A DNA stretch of 64,000 nt from Opitutales bacterium (GCA_028280845.1 JANQKZ010000045.1:1-64000); one strand, 5' to 3'. Numbered from the stretch's first letter, positions 35,416 to 44,090 are shown. Program-made: numbers and translations. The notes: generated by a model not told the origin, from the letters alone.

Positions 35416-37329
35416 TTAGGACTCCTTGGAGTCTTGAATAGCCTTTAACTCTTTTAACATCTCTTCTTTTTCAGCGTTCAACTTCTCCACATCCTGTAAC
35501 AGGCCATGGATTCGCTTATTTTTGAGGCGTTCAATCCTTTTCGCTTCCGCTGAAACCTCCTTAAGGGATGCTGGTAGGCCCATTTTTGATCTTAATCCCT
35601 CTGCATTTTCCATTGAGAGTAAACAGGTTACAGAAGAAAGATTGGTTGTGGAGATGGGCTGACGGAAGGCTAGTATATTGCCCCATGCATCCTCATCACT
35701 AATTTTACAGGGCCATTGTTTCAGACCCTTCCAAGAATGTTTCATTCCATAGCGTTCTATAGGGTGCCACTCGCTGATATAAAGGAGATATCCCTGATCG
35801 ACCAAAAATTGGCAAACATCAGTATAGGTGTATCCAAGAGGTATGGTCTTTTTCTCATCAAATTCACAAACAATGAATTCAGGATGAAATTTCTTCCAAT
35901 TATTACCTTTTAGTACCATGAAATCAAAACCCTCCGTGTCTACCTTTAGAAAATTAATTTCAGGAATCTTGTTTCGGCATAAGAAGGACGACAGGGTGTG
36001 AACTGAGACTGTGGCCTTTTCCTTATGAGAATCAAGAAACGGAGACAGTCCGCTTACCCCACTACTAACTTCAGATCCGAAAAAGGCCACTTCACTTTCC
36101 TCCCTATCAGAAATCGCACAAGAGAATACTTGATAATTCCAATCTTGTTTTATTCTTCGCTGGAGGATCTCCCTATTGTCGGGATCAGGTTCACATGAAA
36201 CCACATTCCAACCATTTTCCGCAAATGGAATCGATGAATTACCATGGTGAGCGCCCACATCAACCATGGTTCCTTGGGTTTCGGATAAGTGTAGTATTAT
36301 TTCACTCTCATCAACTTGAACCTTACTTTCCCTTTCGAAGGGACCTACTAAGAATTCATTAATCTCAGGTAAGATAAAACCGCTACTCTCGGAAGTAGCT
36401 TTCTCCTCGAAAGTGAATTGGTTAGAATCGCTTTTCCTGTAAAGATCTCCTGATGGAAACAAACTCAAAAAGTCTACCCGCTCAAACACCTCAAGTTTTC
36501 CTCCCACTGTAGAATTGAAAATTCTCCTGCCGGCCCTAGAAATCCCAAATTTGCATTGCTCATATCCCTGTATCATCCGGGGCACATTCGGATCATGCCA
36601 TTTTCTGCCTTTACCAAAATAACTCGGGTCAAAATGGTTGGGATCATCATCAGCAGTACTTTCTAATCGGAAACCAATTCCACTCCCGAACTTGTCATCG
36701 CCCGAATCCAATACAGTATCAGGAATTGTATAATTGGCGTCACAACCAATTAGGTAAATCGGATCGAAGCCCATATGAAATGCAAGCTGAATAGCACTTC
36801 CGGTCACCGACCCAGCACCACGGATGCCACCGGTAGCATCGGTCGCAAACCTGGCCTGCTCTCCGGTTGCAGTACAGTGATGATACCAATATACATCGTT
36901 GTCGTCATCCAGTAACCCACGAAACCGCTCTGGATAAAATTTGGTTACCCCAGACAAACCCATTATTTCATCAGCGACATCAGATCCGACCCGCCAATCC
37001 ACGACAGTGTAAAAAGTAGGTCTCCAAGATATCTTTGGGTATATTAAGTAAAATCGATTGGAGCAAAATGTGAATTCATTCTTCAATAATTCCAAAGGCA
37101 TTTTATTTAGGCTAGGTCCGTTACCTACTACAAATATTCGTTTACCTTTGAAACTATCTTTAAGGGTGGCCAGTTTATCTAGATCCTCTTGAGGGGTGGG
37201 AATACACTTGTATACATCATAGAATCGTTCTCTCTCCAGTGCCCACGAATCCCGGTATTCCCGGCTTCCAGGCTGCCCCTTAAGGTTTTTTTCAATCAAA
37301 TTCCAAGCTGCATTTAGATCACTAGACAT
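35416..37329 (-). CDS. DUF115 (Maf-like) and FkbM methyltransferase fusion with coiled-coil tail
   Basis: 637 residues. DUF115 domain at about 55-275: RIFVVGNGPSLNKMPLELL, ISWRPTFYTVVDWRV, GAGSVTGSAIQLAFHMGF, IYLIGCDANYTIPD, DPNHFDPSYFGKGRKWH. FkbM domain at about 355-560: MVDVGAHHGNSSIPFAENG, VVSCEPDPDNREIL, FLKVDTEGFDFMVLKG, WHPIERYGMKHSW. The last 50 residues are a charged helix (likely coiled coil). Both domains resemble those in the proteins at 25639 and 27134, so it is a trimmed version of the giant protein's centre. The predicted role is glycosyl transfer plus methylation of one residue in the same glycan. Confidence 0.82.
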   Translation of the reverse strand: MSSDLNAAWNLIEKNLKGQPGSREYRDSWALERERFYDVYKCIPTPQEDLDKLATLKDSFKGKRIFVVGNGPSLNKMPLELLKNEFTFCSNRFYLIYPKISWRPTFYTVVDWRVGSDVADEIMGLSGVTKFYPERFRGLLDDDNDVYWYHHCTATGEQARFATDATGGIRGAGSVTGSAIQLAFHMGFDPIYLIGCDANYTIPDTVLDSGDDKFGSGIGFRLESTADDDPNHFDPSYFGKGRKWHDPNVPRMIQGYEQCKFGISRAGRRIFNSTVGGKLEVFERVDFLSLFPSGDLYRKSDSNQFTFEEKATSESSGFILPEINEFLVGPFERESKVQVDESEIILHLSETQGTMVDVGAHHGNSSIPFAENGWNVVSCEPDPDNREILQRRIKQDWNYQVFSCAISDREESEVAFFGSEVSSGVSGLSPFLDSHKEKATVSVHTLSSFLCRNKIPEINFLKVDTEGFDFMVLKGNNWKKFHPEFIVCEFDEKKTIPLGYTYTDVCQFLVDQGYLLYISEWHPIERYGMKHSWKGLKQWPCKISDEDAWGNILAFRQPISTTNLSSVTCLLSMENAEGLRSKMGLPASLKEVSAEAKRIERLKNKRIHGLLQDVEKLNAEKEEMLKELKAIQDSKES

Positions 37330-37462
37330 ACAAAAACATTTAATTTTGAATAAATTCCTTTCAGAAGGAGGACTTTCTTTTAGTGGTATAGTTTATGAAG
37401 AGAATTTTTAAATCATAAACCTCCAACATCGTAGCAGTAATTGTAAATTTTTGTTCAGAGAT

Positions 37463-38881
37463 TTATTTCACCTTCCTGAATTCTGTTTCCACTTTGCTGA
37501 TAATATCGGAGTAGATTTTGCCCCAATCCCTCGGAGATGGTTTGGATTCCGACGTCAACCTCCCAAATTTTAGTTTTGCTTCCACAGACTCTTCCCAACG
37601 GTTCATTTCAGCTAAGATTCTAGATAACAACTCAAAGCAAGGAGAAAAATTGGGATTTAATTTAATTGCTGTGAGAGCCGAACTTAAGGCATCTTCAAAC
37701 TGAGCATTGATATGTTGAAGGGAGGCAAGCTGGAAGTACCTGTCTGGGTTTTCTGGTTCAAGGTCAACAGCAGACTTTAGGGCGATTACAGCTTCCTCAT
37801 TGCGTCCCAACCTTTGCATTAATGTTCCCTTTTGGCTAAGGAGAATTGGATGATTTGGATTCCACCCCAATACTCTTTCCAAAACCTCAATCGCATCTTC
37901 CAAACGACCAAGCTGAAACAAGCAATTTAAATAGGGCGGATAAAAAGCCAAATTCTGCTCATCTAGGTATATTGCCTTTTGATGGAATTCTAAGGAATCA
38001 TTCCACTTTCCCAACTGAAAGAAAAGGACGCCCAAGCGGTGACAAACAGTAGCTTCATCTTCAATTCGATCGGATTGATCAATCTGCTCGTGGAGCTCTT
38101 TCAGAATTAAATTTAATCTCCGCTTCAATGTTTGATTGGAGTCTCCCTCCAATTCTTGGGGGAGTTTCAAAACGTCATCTAAGTCAGATCCGTATGAACT
38201 CAACCTAGCAGTTTTTGGAATATCGGCCGCTGGAAAGTAGGCTTTTAATGCGTCATCTAAGTTGTCAAAAACCTGCATCTGGCCGTCTTTTAGGAGGATA
38301 CCGTGCTCGCAAAAATCTCTTACAATCGCGGCACTATGCGAAACCATGATTACATTGCAGGTTGATCGTTTTTCATCCAAGGTATTCCTAGCTTTCTCCC
38401 GGAAATGCCTATCTCCGACAGAAGTCAATTCATCAATAAGTAGATATTCGAAATCAAAAGCCATACTTAGGCTGAAATTGAGGCGCCCATTCATACCCGT
38501 TGAATAGTATCCTATGGGCTCTTCAAAGTACTTCCCCAATCCTGACAACTCCTTAATGGTTTCGAGGGTGTCCTCAATTTTAACCTTGTTCAACCCATAA
38601 ATCCTGCAAACCAGATCGCAGTTTTCCCTACCTGTCAGGTGACCGATAAATCCGCCGGCAATCCCAAGAGGCCAACTCATAGTTTTATCACAGATTACCC
38701 GCCCACTATCAGGATAATCGATCCCTCCTAAAATCCTTAAAAGCGATGACTTTCCTGCCCCGTTTGGCCCTAAAATGGCAATATTTGCATTCTCAGGAAA
38801 ATCGACAGTTATATCCTTAAATATATAATGTCTGCCATTATTAATCCGGTAGGATTTCGTTAAATTTTCGATCCGAAACAT
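37463..38881 (-). CDS. Polysaccharide ABC exporter ATPase with TPR tail (KpsT/Wzt-like)
   Basis: 472 residues. The ATPase (1-225) has Walker A ILGPNGAGKSSLLRILGG, a signature region reading STGMNGRLNFSLSMAFDF as in KpsT-type proteins rather than LSGGQ, Walker B YLLIDEL with SVGDRHF, and the switch histidine in VSHSAAIV. Residues about 280-460 contain several tetratricopeptide repeats, for example ALKSAVDLEPENPDRYFQLA and ALTAIKLNPNFSPCFELL. Wzt proteins may carry a glycan-recognition domain at this place; a TPR array is unusual and may bind protein partners. It begins one base after the permease stop. Confidence 0.88.
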   Translation of the reverse strand: MFRIENLTKSYRINNGRHYIFKDITVDFPENANIAILGPNGAGKSSLLRILGGIDYPDSGRVICDKTMSWPLGIAGGFIGHLTGRENCDLVCRIYGLNKVKIEDTLETIKELSGLGKYFEEPIGYYSTGMNGRLNFSLSMAFDFEYLLIDELTSVGDRHFREKARNTLDEKRSTCNVIMVSHSAAIVRDFCEHGILLKDGQMQVFDNLDDALKAYFPAADIPKTARLSSYGSDLDDVLKLPQELEGDSNQTLKRRLNLILKELHEQIDQSDRIEDEATVCHRLGVLFFQLGKWNDSLEFHQKAIYLDEQNLAFYPPYLNCLFQLGRLEDAIEVLERVLGWNPNHPILLSQKGTLMQRLGRNEEAVIALKSAVDLEPENPDRYFQLASLQHINAQFEDALSSALTAIKLNPNFSPCFELLSRILAEMNRWEESVEAKLKFGRLTSESKPSPRDWGKIYSDIISKVETEFRKVK

Positions 38882-38882
38882 A

Positions 38883-39617
38883 TCAGCGGAGGCGAATGGT
38901 TCCTGAAGTCAATAGCTTCTTCTCTTTCCATCTGTAAGCCAGGATCCCCACAAACAGTGAGGAGAAGGATACCAAGCTAAGGTAAGCAATCGATTGAAAA
39001 GGCATTTCATAATTCAGGAACAGGTTAACCCTCAGGAATTCAATTACATGAAGAACAGGATTCCACTGCAGGTAGACTATGTATCTATCTGGAACTTCTA
39101 TGGTTGGAAAGAATACCCCGGAAATAAGGAAAAGAGGCCTAATCAATATGGGCATAATCTTCTCAGACTCCCGGAACAGAGGTCCAATTACAGCCATAAT
39201 TAAGCCCAACCCTAAACAAAACAGGAAAAATAATGCAAGGATGCCTAGTGTACCAGAAATACTGCTGAGTGCGAATTGAACTCCAAATGTATAAAAAACA
39301 CTTAAGATAAAAACACCTGCGACGAAATAGATTGCAAATTCTAGACAAAGTCGAGCAAGGACACAATGGTAAGGTTTAACGTGCCGATAGGTGAATAAGC
39401 TATGGTTGGCACTTACCGAGGTGAGGGACTGCATCAAAGTTCCTGAAAACAAAAGGAAGGGAATAATCCCGGAACAAAAAAAGATGGGAAAGGAAAGACC
39501 TGCGATATCACTTGACCCAAAGGCCATTCGAATAATTGAAAACGCTCCTACGTAACCGAGAGGCTCAAGGATCGCCCAGGAATACCCCAATTTATACCTC
39601 CCAAACCGGCTTTTCAT
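38883..39617 (-). CDS. Polysaccharide ABC exporter permease (KpsM/Wzm-like)
   Basis: ABC-2 type inner-membrane permease, 244 residues from the first ATG, with about six hydrophobic segments. It carries the conserved N-terminal KSRFGRYKLGYSWAILEPLG amphipathic entry motif and the late GVFFPTIEVPDRYIVYLQWN and NPVLHVIEFLR segments of KpsM-type proteins. It moves the finished, lipid-linked glycan across the inner membrane with the ATPase encoded next. Start problem: the frame is open for about 30 further codons upstream and reads LNREREILS-like residues typical of the family (actual: NRERDILSALIIRE), but has no ATG, GTG or TTG. Confidence 0.88.
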   Translation of the reverse strand: MKSRFGRYKLGYSWAILEPLGYVGAFSIIRMAFGSSDIAGLSFPIFFCSGIIPFLLFSGTLMQSLTSVSANHSLFTYRHVKPYHCVLARLCLEFAIYFVAGVFILSVFYTFGVQFALSSISGTLGILALFFLFCLGLGLIMAVIGPLFRESEKIMPILIRPLFLISGVFFPTIEVPDRYIVYLQWNPVLHVIEFLRVNLFLNYEMPFQSIAYLSLVSFSSLFVGILAYRWKEKKLLTSGTIRLR

Positions 39618-39826
39618 CTCCCGGATTATTAGAGCAGATAGGATGTCCCTTTCCCTATTCAGGAAAGAAATTAAATTATTTAACTGTGCCTTTATTTCTC
39701 GTGATCGTCTTTTTCAATTAGCTTCCAAACCTAGAAGCCAATGGCTTACTTAATTTTTCAGGTGGAACATTTGCCGATTGTTTTGTCAACGTTTCAAGAA
39801 GACGATTGACGGTAAATAGGTTCCCT
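39618..39826. promoter_or_regulatory. Divergent promoter region between exporter and efflux operons
   Basis: About 200 bases separate the minus-strand KpsM-like gene from the plus-strand TolC-like gene. The AT-rich block ends here. Promoters for both directions are expected. I see no clear consensus elements, and part of this stretch may actually code for the N-terminus of the permease. Confidence 0.35.
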
Positions 39827-41167
39827 ATGGATCATCGGCTAAACTTAAATTCGATGAGACTTATCCAAATTTTCTTTTTATTTTTGTTCCTGACACCGGG
39901 CATTTTGATTTCTACTCCGATTGATGAGCTGAACACGATTCTGGAATCAACAAGTGAACTAGCTCCCACATCCATTATTCGACGAATGGATATCGAACAA
40001 ACCGGCGAAAATTTTTTCATAGCTCGTGCTCAACGACTTCCATCCCTGACTGCAGATATCCAGTTTAACACCACGGCTGAAGACCGAGAGGATGTAGAAG
40101 ATGTTATTTGGCGAACCCGCCCCTTTAATCGTATTTCAGCATCCCAGCCCCTGTATCACTGGAATGCCTTATTGCGAGCCCAGCAGATCGCAGAGCTCCA
40201 AGGGAAATATTCTGAACTGAATTACGCCCTCTCCCTAAGAAACCTTCAACAGGAGGTGAGGAACCTCTACTTCCAGATTTTGGAGTTGGAAATGACCAAG
40301 TATATCGCAGAAGCCCGAGTCGAATCGGATAAGCGGCTGGTCGAAACCCGGGAACAGAGTTTGGAACTGGGACGCACCTCATCGGAAAGTTATCTGGAAG
40401 CGGTGAGCCGGTTACAAAATGATCAAACTCGTTTTTACGAAGCAGCCAAACGGGTGGAGTCCACCCGGTCTCGGCTAAAAATTCGAAGTGGCTACTCCGA
40501 ACCCGTCATCCAAGATATGCAGGCGGTTATCGATGCTTTACTGGAGGCTCCGCTTCCCGAATGGAATCCAACGGCTCCGAGTGAAGAGGAATTGACCAAT
40601 GAGGAAGTGCTACGCTTTGAAAATCTCGCTGAACAAGCCGATAAAGAGCGCGACATTCATCGGAGCCGGACTCGCCCCAAACTCAATCTCCTAATATCCG
40701 CTTTTCAGGATGAGGTGAATAGCATCGGAACGTCTGAGGGCATTACCCGGACCAATTTCTTTTTTGGCGTCCGCATCGCATGGGAAATCTTTGATGGATG
40801 GGAGGCCGATGCGCGCGTCCGCCAGGCCAACATCAAGAAACGCCGCTACGAATTCGAAATGGATCAGGCAAAAATCCAGCTGCTGGATACCATCGAACTT
40901 CTTCTCCAGGAATTGGACTTTGCCAAGCAGGCGATTGAGAACCGTAAAGGTCAACTCAAGTACCTCGACGAGCGGGTAGCGAAGTATGAATTAGAAGTCC
41001 AGCAAGGCCGCCGGACGGAGAATCAATTGAAAGATGTGATGATTTCCCGAGACCAGGGCCTTTTTACACTCGTCCAGGCTCATGTGGATTTTCATTTGCT
41101 CTACGCCCAACTGCATGATCTTTTAACGGGAACCGAGCGACTCGCCGAGTTTCTCACTGAGAGTTAA
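39827..41167 (+). CDS. TolC-like outer-membrane efflux channel protein
   Basis: About 446 residues. A hydrophobic signal sequence (RLIQIFFLFLFLTPGILIS) is followed by two repeated halves rich in long helices (for example RNLQQEVRNLYFQILELEMT and RVESDKRLVETREQSLELGR). This is the TolC/OEP pattern that makes a trimeric outer-membrane barrel and periplasmic tunnel. FFFGVRIAWEIFDGWEADAR is the usual second strand-helix entry. ATG 39827 or ATG 39854 are both possible; the latter gives the neatest signal peptide. It is first in an operon with an HlyD-type adaptor and an ABC permease/ATPase. Confidence 0.88.
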   Translation: MDHRLNLNSMRLIQIFFLFLFLTPGILISTPIDELNTILESTSELAPTSIIRRMDIEQTGENFFIARAQRLPSLTADIQFNTTAEDREDVEDVIWRTRPFNRISASQPLYHWNALLRAQQIAELQGKYSELNYALSLRNLQQEVRNLYFQILELEMTKYIAEARVESDKRLVETREQSLELGRTSSESYLEAVSRLQNDQTRFYEAAKRVESTRSRLKIRSGYSEPVIQDMQAVIDALLEAPLPEWNPTAPSEEELTNEEVLRFENLAEQADKERDIHRSRTRPKLNLLISAFQDEVNSIGTSEGITRTNFFFGVRIAWEIFDGWEADARVRQANIKKRRYEFEMDQAKIQLLDTIELLLQELDFAKQAIENRKGQLKYLDERVAKYELEVQQGRRTENQLKDVMISRDQGLFTLVQAHVDFHLLYAQLHDLLTGTERLAEFLTES

Positions 41168-41180
41168 TTTGTCCTGTTTC

Positions 41181-41252
41181 TTCTACCACAGAGATCACGG
41201 AGACCTGGAAGATCCTTTCCTCGATACCCTTGCCTCCCCTTCTCTGTGACCT
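41181..41252. repeat. Degenerate intergenic inverted repeat
   Basis: The left arm TTCTACCACAGAGATCACGG (41181-41200) is a clear family member. The right arm is reduced to CTTCTCTGTGACCTC near 41239-41252. It lies between the TolC-like gene and the HlyD-like gene and overlaps the upstream end of the latter's open frame. Confidence 0.5.
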
Positions 41253-41284
41253 CAAGCGAAGCGGGTGATGAATTCGATTTTTTT

Positions 41285-42406
41285 ATGAAGTGGCTGATAC
41301 GCAGCATTTTAGTCTTAGTCTTAGCAGGTGGAATCTATTTCCTGATCGCTCCCAATCTGGCGACCGAGGTGGTGGTCAGCCAGAGCAAACGCGGGACCGC
41401 CATCAATGCGGTTCCTGGGAATGTGGAGGTTTATACCGGGCTCACCACCTCCATTCGGTGCGAGGTAAACGGCAGAGTTCAGGAGGTGATCAAGCCCCCA
41501 AATTCTGAGGCCAGACAGATCAAGAAAGGTACTCCCATCGTCATTCTCGATACGACGGAGATCGATAACACCATCGCTATTGTGGAAGCAGACCTGAAAG
41601 AGGGCCAACGATTACTGGCCCAGGAATCGCAATATGTCCCCATCATTGAAGGCATCCGTGATGAGTTGCAGGACCAGGAAGAATTATTGGCCGCAGGTCG
41701 CATCGCGGAAGCGGACGTGGACCGAACCCGCCAAAATCTCAGACGGCATGAGAATCTCCTAAATTCCGAACGCATTCGCTTGGAACGCCTCGTCGAGCGA
41801 AACCAGGCCCTCCTCAATACACATCTTTTAAATCGAGAAAAGCACACCATTACCGCAACTGTTGATGGCACCCTCGATGCCACCTTCGTCTTTGTGGGGG
41901 ATTACATTCGGGTCAATCACCGCGTGGCCGAAATCGCATCCAATTCTATGCGAGTCATCGTCGATGTGAGTGAGGAAGATCTCGACGGGTTGAAAAAGGA
42001 GCAACCCGTCACCGTGCGCCTCCTGGCTTACGGGAATCAACTTTTCCAGGGCACGGTATCCTGGCTAGCCTTCAAAGCAGACCCGAACACAAAACGACGA
42101 AGTATACGCGTAAACCTGGATATCCCCCGCGATATGCTGGTCGCCGGCCTGACGGGTCAGGCCACCATTGTAAAAGGAGAACGGGAAAACGCCATCCTCG
42201 TCCCCCGGAGGGCCCTGGTGGGGCGTAATCTCATGGTGGTGAGGGATGGCCGGGTCGAAGTCCGTGAAGTGACCATCGGCTACCTGGGTATCGGACAGGC
42301 CGAAATCCTCGAAGGCCTCGAAAATGATGAACTCGTGATCGTGGAAACCCCACACATCTACGAAGACGGTCAACGGGTGAAAGTGGATCAAGTTGTACCC
42401 TTCTGA
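41285..42406 (+). CDS. HlyD/RND-type periplasmic adaptor (membrane fusion protein)
   Basis: 373 residues from ATG 41285. One N-terminal membrane segment (KWLIRSILVLVLAGGIYFLI) anchors it in the inner membrane. Lipoyl-like halves (VEVYTGLTTSIRCEVNGRVQ and ITATVDGTLDATFVFVGDYI) surround a long helical hairpin (about 95-180). A beta-barrel with VTVRLLAYGNQLFQGTVSWL and the membrane-proximal VPRRALVGRNLMVVRDGRVE segment follow. It links the FtsX-type permease to the TolC-like channel. The frame's earlier GTG at 41246 lies in repeat sequence and was rejected. Confidence 0.88.
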   Translation: MKWLIRSILVLVLAGGIYFLIAPNLATEVVVSQSKRGTAINAVPGNVEVYTGLTTSIRCEVNGRVQEVIKPPNSEARQIKKGTPIVILDTTEIDNTIAIVEADLKEGQRLLAQESQYVPIIEGIRDELQDQEELLAAGRIAEADVDRTRQNLRRHENLLNSERIRLERLVERNQALLNTHLLNREKHTITATVDGTLDATFVFVGDYIRVNHRVAEIASNSMRVIVDVSEEDLDGLKKEQPVTVRLLAYGNQLFQGTVSWLAFKADPNTKRRSIRVNLDIPRDMLVAGLTGQATIVKGERENAILVPRRALVGRNLMVVRDGRVEVREVTIGYLGIGQAEILEGLENDELVIVETPHIYEDGQRVKVDQVVPF

Positions 42407-42410
42407 TTTC

Positions 42411-42843
42411 ATTCACCACGGAGATCACAGAGGACACAGAGTGGACATCAATTTGTTAACAGAGAAAGTGATTGGATGTGCAATTACTGTTCACAAGGAA
42501 CTCGGCCCAGGCTTGCTTGAATCCACTTATGAATCATGCCTTGCATATGAATTGGAACACTCTGAATTAGAATTTTCCCGCCAGATACCCCTTCCCATTC
42601 AGTATAAAAGCATTCAAATCGACTGTTCTTACCGGCTAGACCTTGTGGTCGAAAATTCCCTGCTTCTTGAATTAAAAAGCGTTGAGAAATTAGAAAGAAT
42701 TCACGAAGCCCAGATTCTGACTTATCTGAAACTAGGTGGGTTTTTTACTGGCCTCCTCATAAACTTTAACGTCCCGCTCCTCAAAGATGGCATTAAGCGC
42801 TTTAAAATGTAACTCCGTGTCCTCTGCGCCCTCCGTGGCGAAC
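42411..42843 (+). mobile_element. Candidate cassette: GxxExxY gene framed by inverted repeat arms
   Basis: The left arm at 42411-42441 (ATTCACCACGGAGATCACAG, then AGGACACAGAGTGG) and the right arm at 42813-42843 (CTCCGTGTCCTCTGCGCCC, then TCCGTGGCGAAC) are imperfect reverse complements of each other and of the repeats at 13-16 kb. The only gene between them is the GxxExxY gene; its GTG start lies in the end of the left arm and its stop abuts the right arm. The unit interrupts an efflux operon between the adaptor and the permease genes. The mobility claim is inference. Confidence 0.5.
42441..42812 (+). CDS. GxxExxY family protein
   Basis: 123 residues, with the signature GPGLLESTYESCLAYEL that names the family (G-x-x-E-x-x-Y). 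RLDLVVENSLLLELKSVEKL has the D-x(n)-E-x-K arrangement of PD-(D/E)XK nuclease-like folds, and IHEAQILTYLKLGGFFTGLL and the NFNVPLLKDGIKRF end are typical. The family's biochemical function is not established as far as I know. It is unrelated to the efflux genes around it. The GTG start at 42441 lies inside the left inverted-repeat arm, so the frame's apparent N-terminal 16 residues from TTG 42393 are repeat-encoded and were rejected. Confidence 0.85.
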   Translation: MDINLLTEKVIGCAITVHKELGPGLLESTYESCLAYELEHSELEFSRQIPLPIQYKSIQIDCSYRLDLVVENSLLLELKSVEKLERIHEAQILTYLKLGGFFTGLLINFNVPLLKDGIKRFKM

Positions 42844-42848
42844 ATAAA

Positions 42849-44090
42849 ATGAAAACCAACCTGGAGATTGCCTGGCGCTTCATAACGTCGAGGAAACGCG
42901 CCATGGCCATGACGCTGTGCGGAGTAATCTTCGGTGTCGGCTTCTTCATCATCACCCAGGCGCAGACCTCCGGCTTTGAGCGCTTCTTTATCCAGACAAT
43001 TCTGGGGACCAATGGGGCCATCCGGATCACCGACCGATTTCAGGACACGATGCTCAGCATGGAAGCCCTATCGCAATCGGGCTCGACCTTTCGTATCAAG
43101 ACCGAGGGCATTGAGCGGGAAAAAGGCATCACCTACCCCGATACCGTCATTCCCATCGTCAAACAGTACCCGGAGGTTATTGGGGTTTCCGAAATCCTCG
43201 ACCGGCGAACCGATGTCTCCAGCCGTTCCAACGAAGAAACCGGACGCATCTTCGGCATCCGTCTGGCGGACCACCTGACTGTCTCCAACCTGGGCGACCA
43301 GATCACTTTGGGGAGCATTCAGGATTTTGAGGCCGATTCGAGTACGGTTATCCTCGGAGGCAAGCTGGCTTTCCGGCTCAATGTTACGGTGGGCGACTTT
43401 ATCAACGTAGACGGAAAGAATGAGACCCGCCGCTACCGTGTAGCTGGAATTTTTGAATCCGGGGTAGACATCATCGACCGCGAGCGGGTCTACATGCAGC
43501 TCTCCGAATCGCGCTCTCTCATGGAGATTCCCTTTGGGGAAACTATTCTGCAGGTCGCCATTCGTAGCCCGGAAAAAGCCCCGGACCTGGCTATCCAAAT
43601 GTCCAACGAGCTGCAACACATTGTGCAAAGTTGGCAGGAACGGGAAAAGGTCTGGCTCGATGTCTTTATGGCTCTACGATATTCGGCTGCCCTCACCGTT
43701 TCGACCATCATCCTGCTGGCGGGCATCGGTATGTTCAATACCCTTGCCATGATGGTAATCGAAAAGACCCGGGAGATCGCCATCCTCCGCTCTATGGGCT
43801 ACACCCAGCAGGATATCACCCAGATTTTCGTCTTCCAGGGGATCATCATCATGATTGCCGGTATCCTGCTCGGCTGGGCCTTTGGAGCACTCGCCACCTT
43901 CGGGGTATCTAAAATCCCTCTCCGCATCCGCGGAATATTCCGCACCGACTCCTTCGTTGTGAATTGGGACTGGAATCACTACCTGGCCGCTGGGGCTGTG
44001 GCCGTCATCGTCGTCTTCATCGCCAGCCTCATTCCGGCCCGCCGCGCCGCCGAAGTGGAACCGGCCACCATCATCCGAGGCAGCAGCTAG
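42849..44090 (+). CDS. ABC transporter permease (FtsX/MacB/DevC-like)
   Basis: 413 residues. The N-terminal membrane segment is near 19-38. A large periplasmic domain (about 45-275) contains PEVIGVSEILDRRTDVSSRS. Three C-terminal membrane segments follow: TVSTIILLAGIGMFNTLAMM, IFVFQGIIIMIAGILLGWAF and YLAAGAVAVIVVFIASLIPA. The coupling motif EKTREIAILRSMGYTQQDI and the closing RRAAEVEPATIIRG are diagnostic of FtsX-like permeases in MacB, LolC and DevC systems. These extrude lipids, lipoproteins or glycolipids to the TolC channel. Its ATPase is encoded just downstream. Confidence 0.9.
   Translation: MKTNLEIAWRFITSRKRAMAMTLCGVIFGVGFFIITQAQTSGFERFFIQTILGTNGAIRITDRFQDTMLSMEALSQSGSTFRIKTEGIEREKGITYPDTVIPIVKQYPEVIGVSEILDRRTDVSSRSNEETGRIFGIRLADHLTVSNLGDQITLGSIQDFEADSSTVILGGKLAFRLNVTVGDFINVDGKNETRRYRVAGIFESGVDIIDRERVYMQLSESRSLMEIPFGETILQVAIRSPEKAPDLAIQMSNELQHIVQSWQEREKVWLDVFMALRYSAALTVSTIILLAGIGMFNTLAMMVIEKTREIAILRSMGYTQQDITQIFVFQGIIIMIAGILLGWAFGALATFGVSKIPLRIRGIFRTDSFVVNWDWNHYLAAGAVAVIVVFIASLIPARRAAEVEPATIIRGSS

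Larger units (their letters stand above)
16735..39800. other. AT-rich block within the polysaccharide locus
   Basis: By eye, coding and non-coding DNA from about 16.7 to 39.8 kb is clearly richer in A/T than both flanks, and codon choice shifts the same way. The block holds the giant and multidomain glycan proteins, the aldolase/CMP-synthetase operon and the KpsMT-like exporter. This would fit horizontal acquisition of the strain-variable part of the locus. I did not compute exact GC values. Confidence 0.6.

Noticed and set aside
25639-37329. Flagellin glycosylation (Maf) locus
   Set aside because: DUF115 domains are present, but no flagellar genes are; the KpsMT-like exporter points to a surface polysaccharide instead.
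42393-42440. TTG start for the GxxExxY gene
   Set aside because: The added residues are encoded by the inverted-repeat arm and by the end of the adaptor gene; GTG 42441 fits the family N-terminus.
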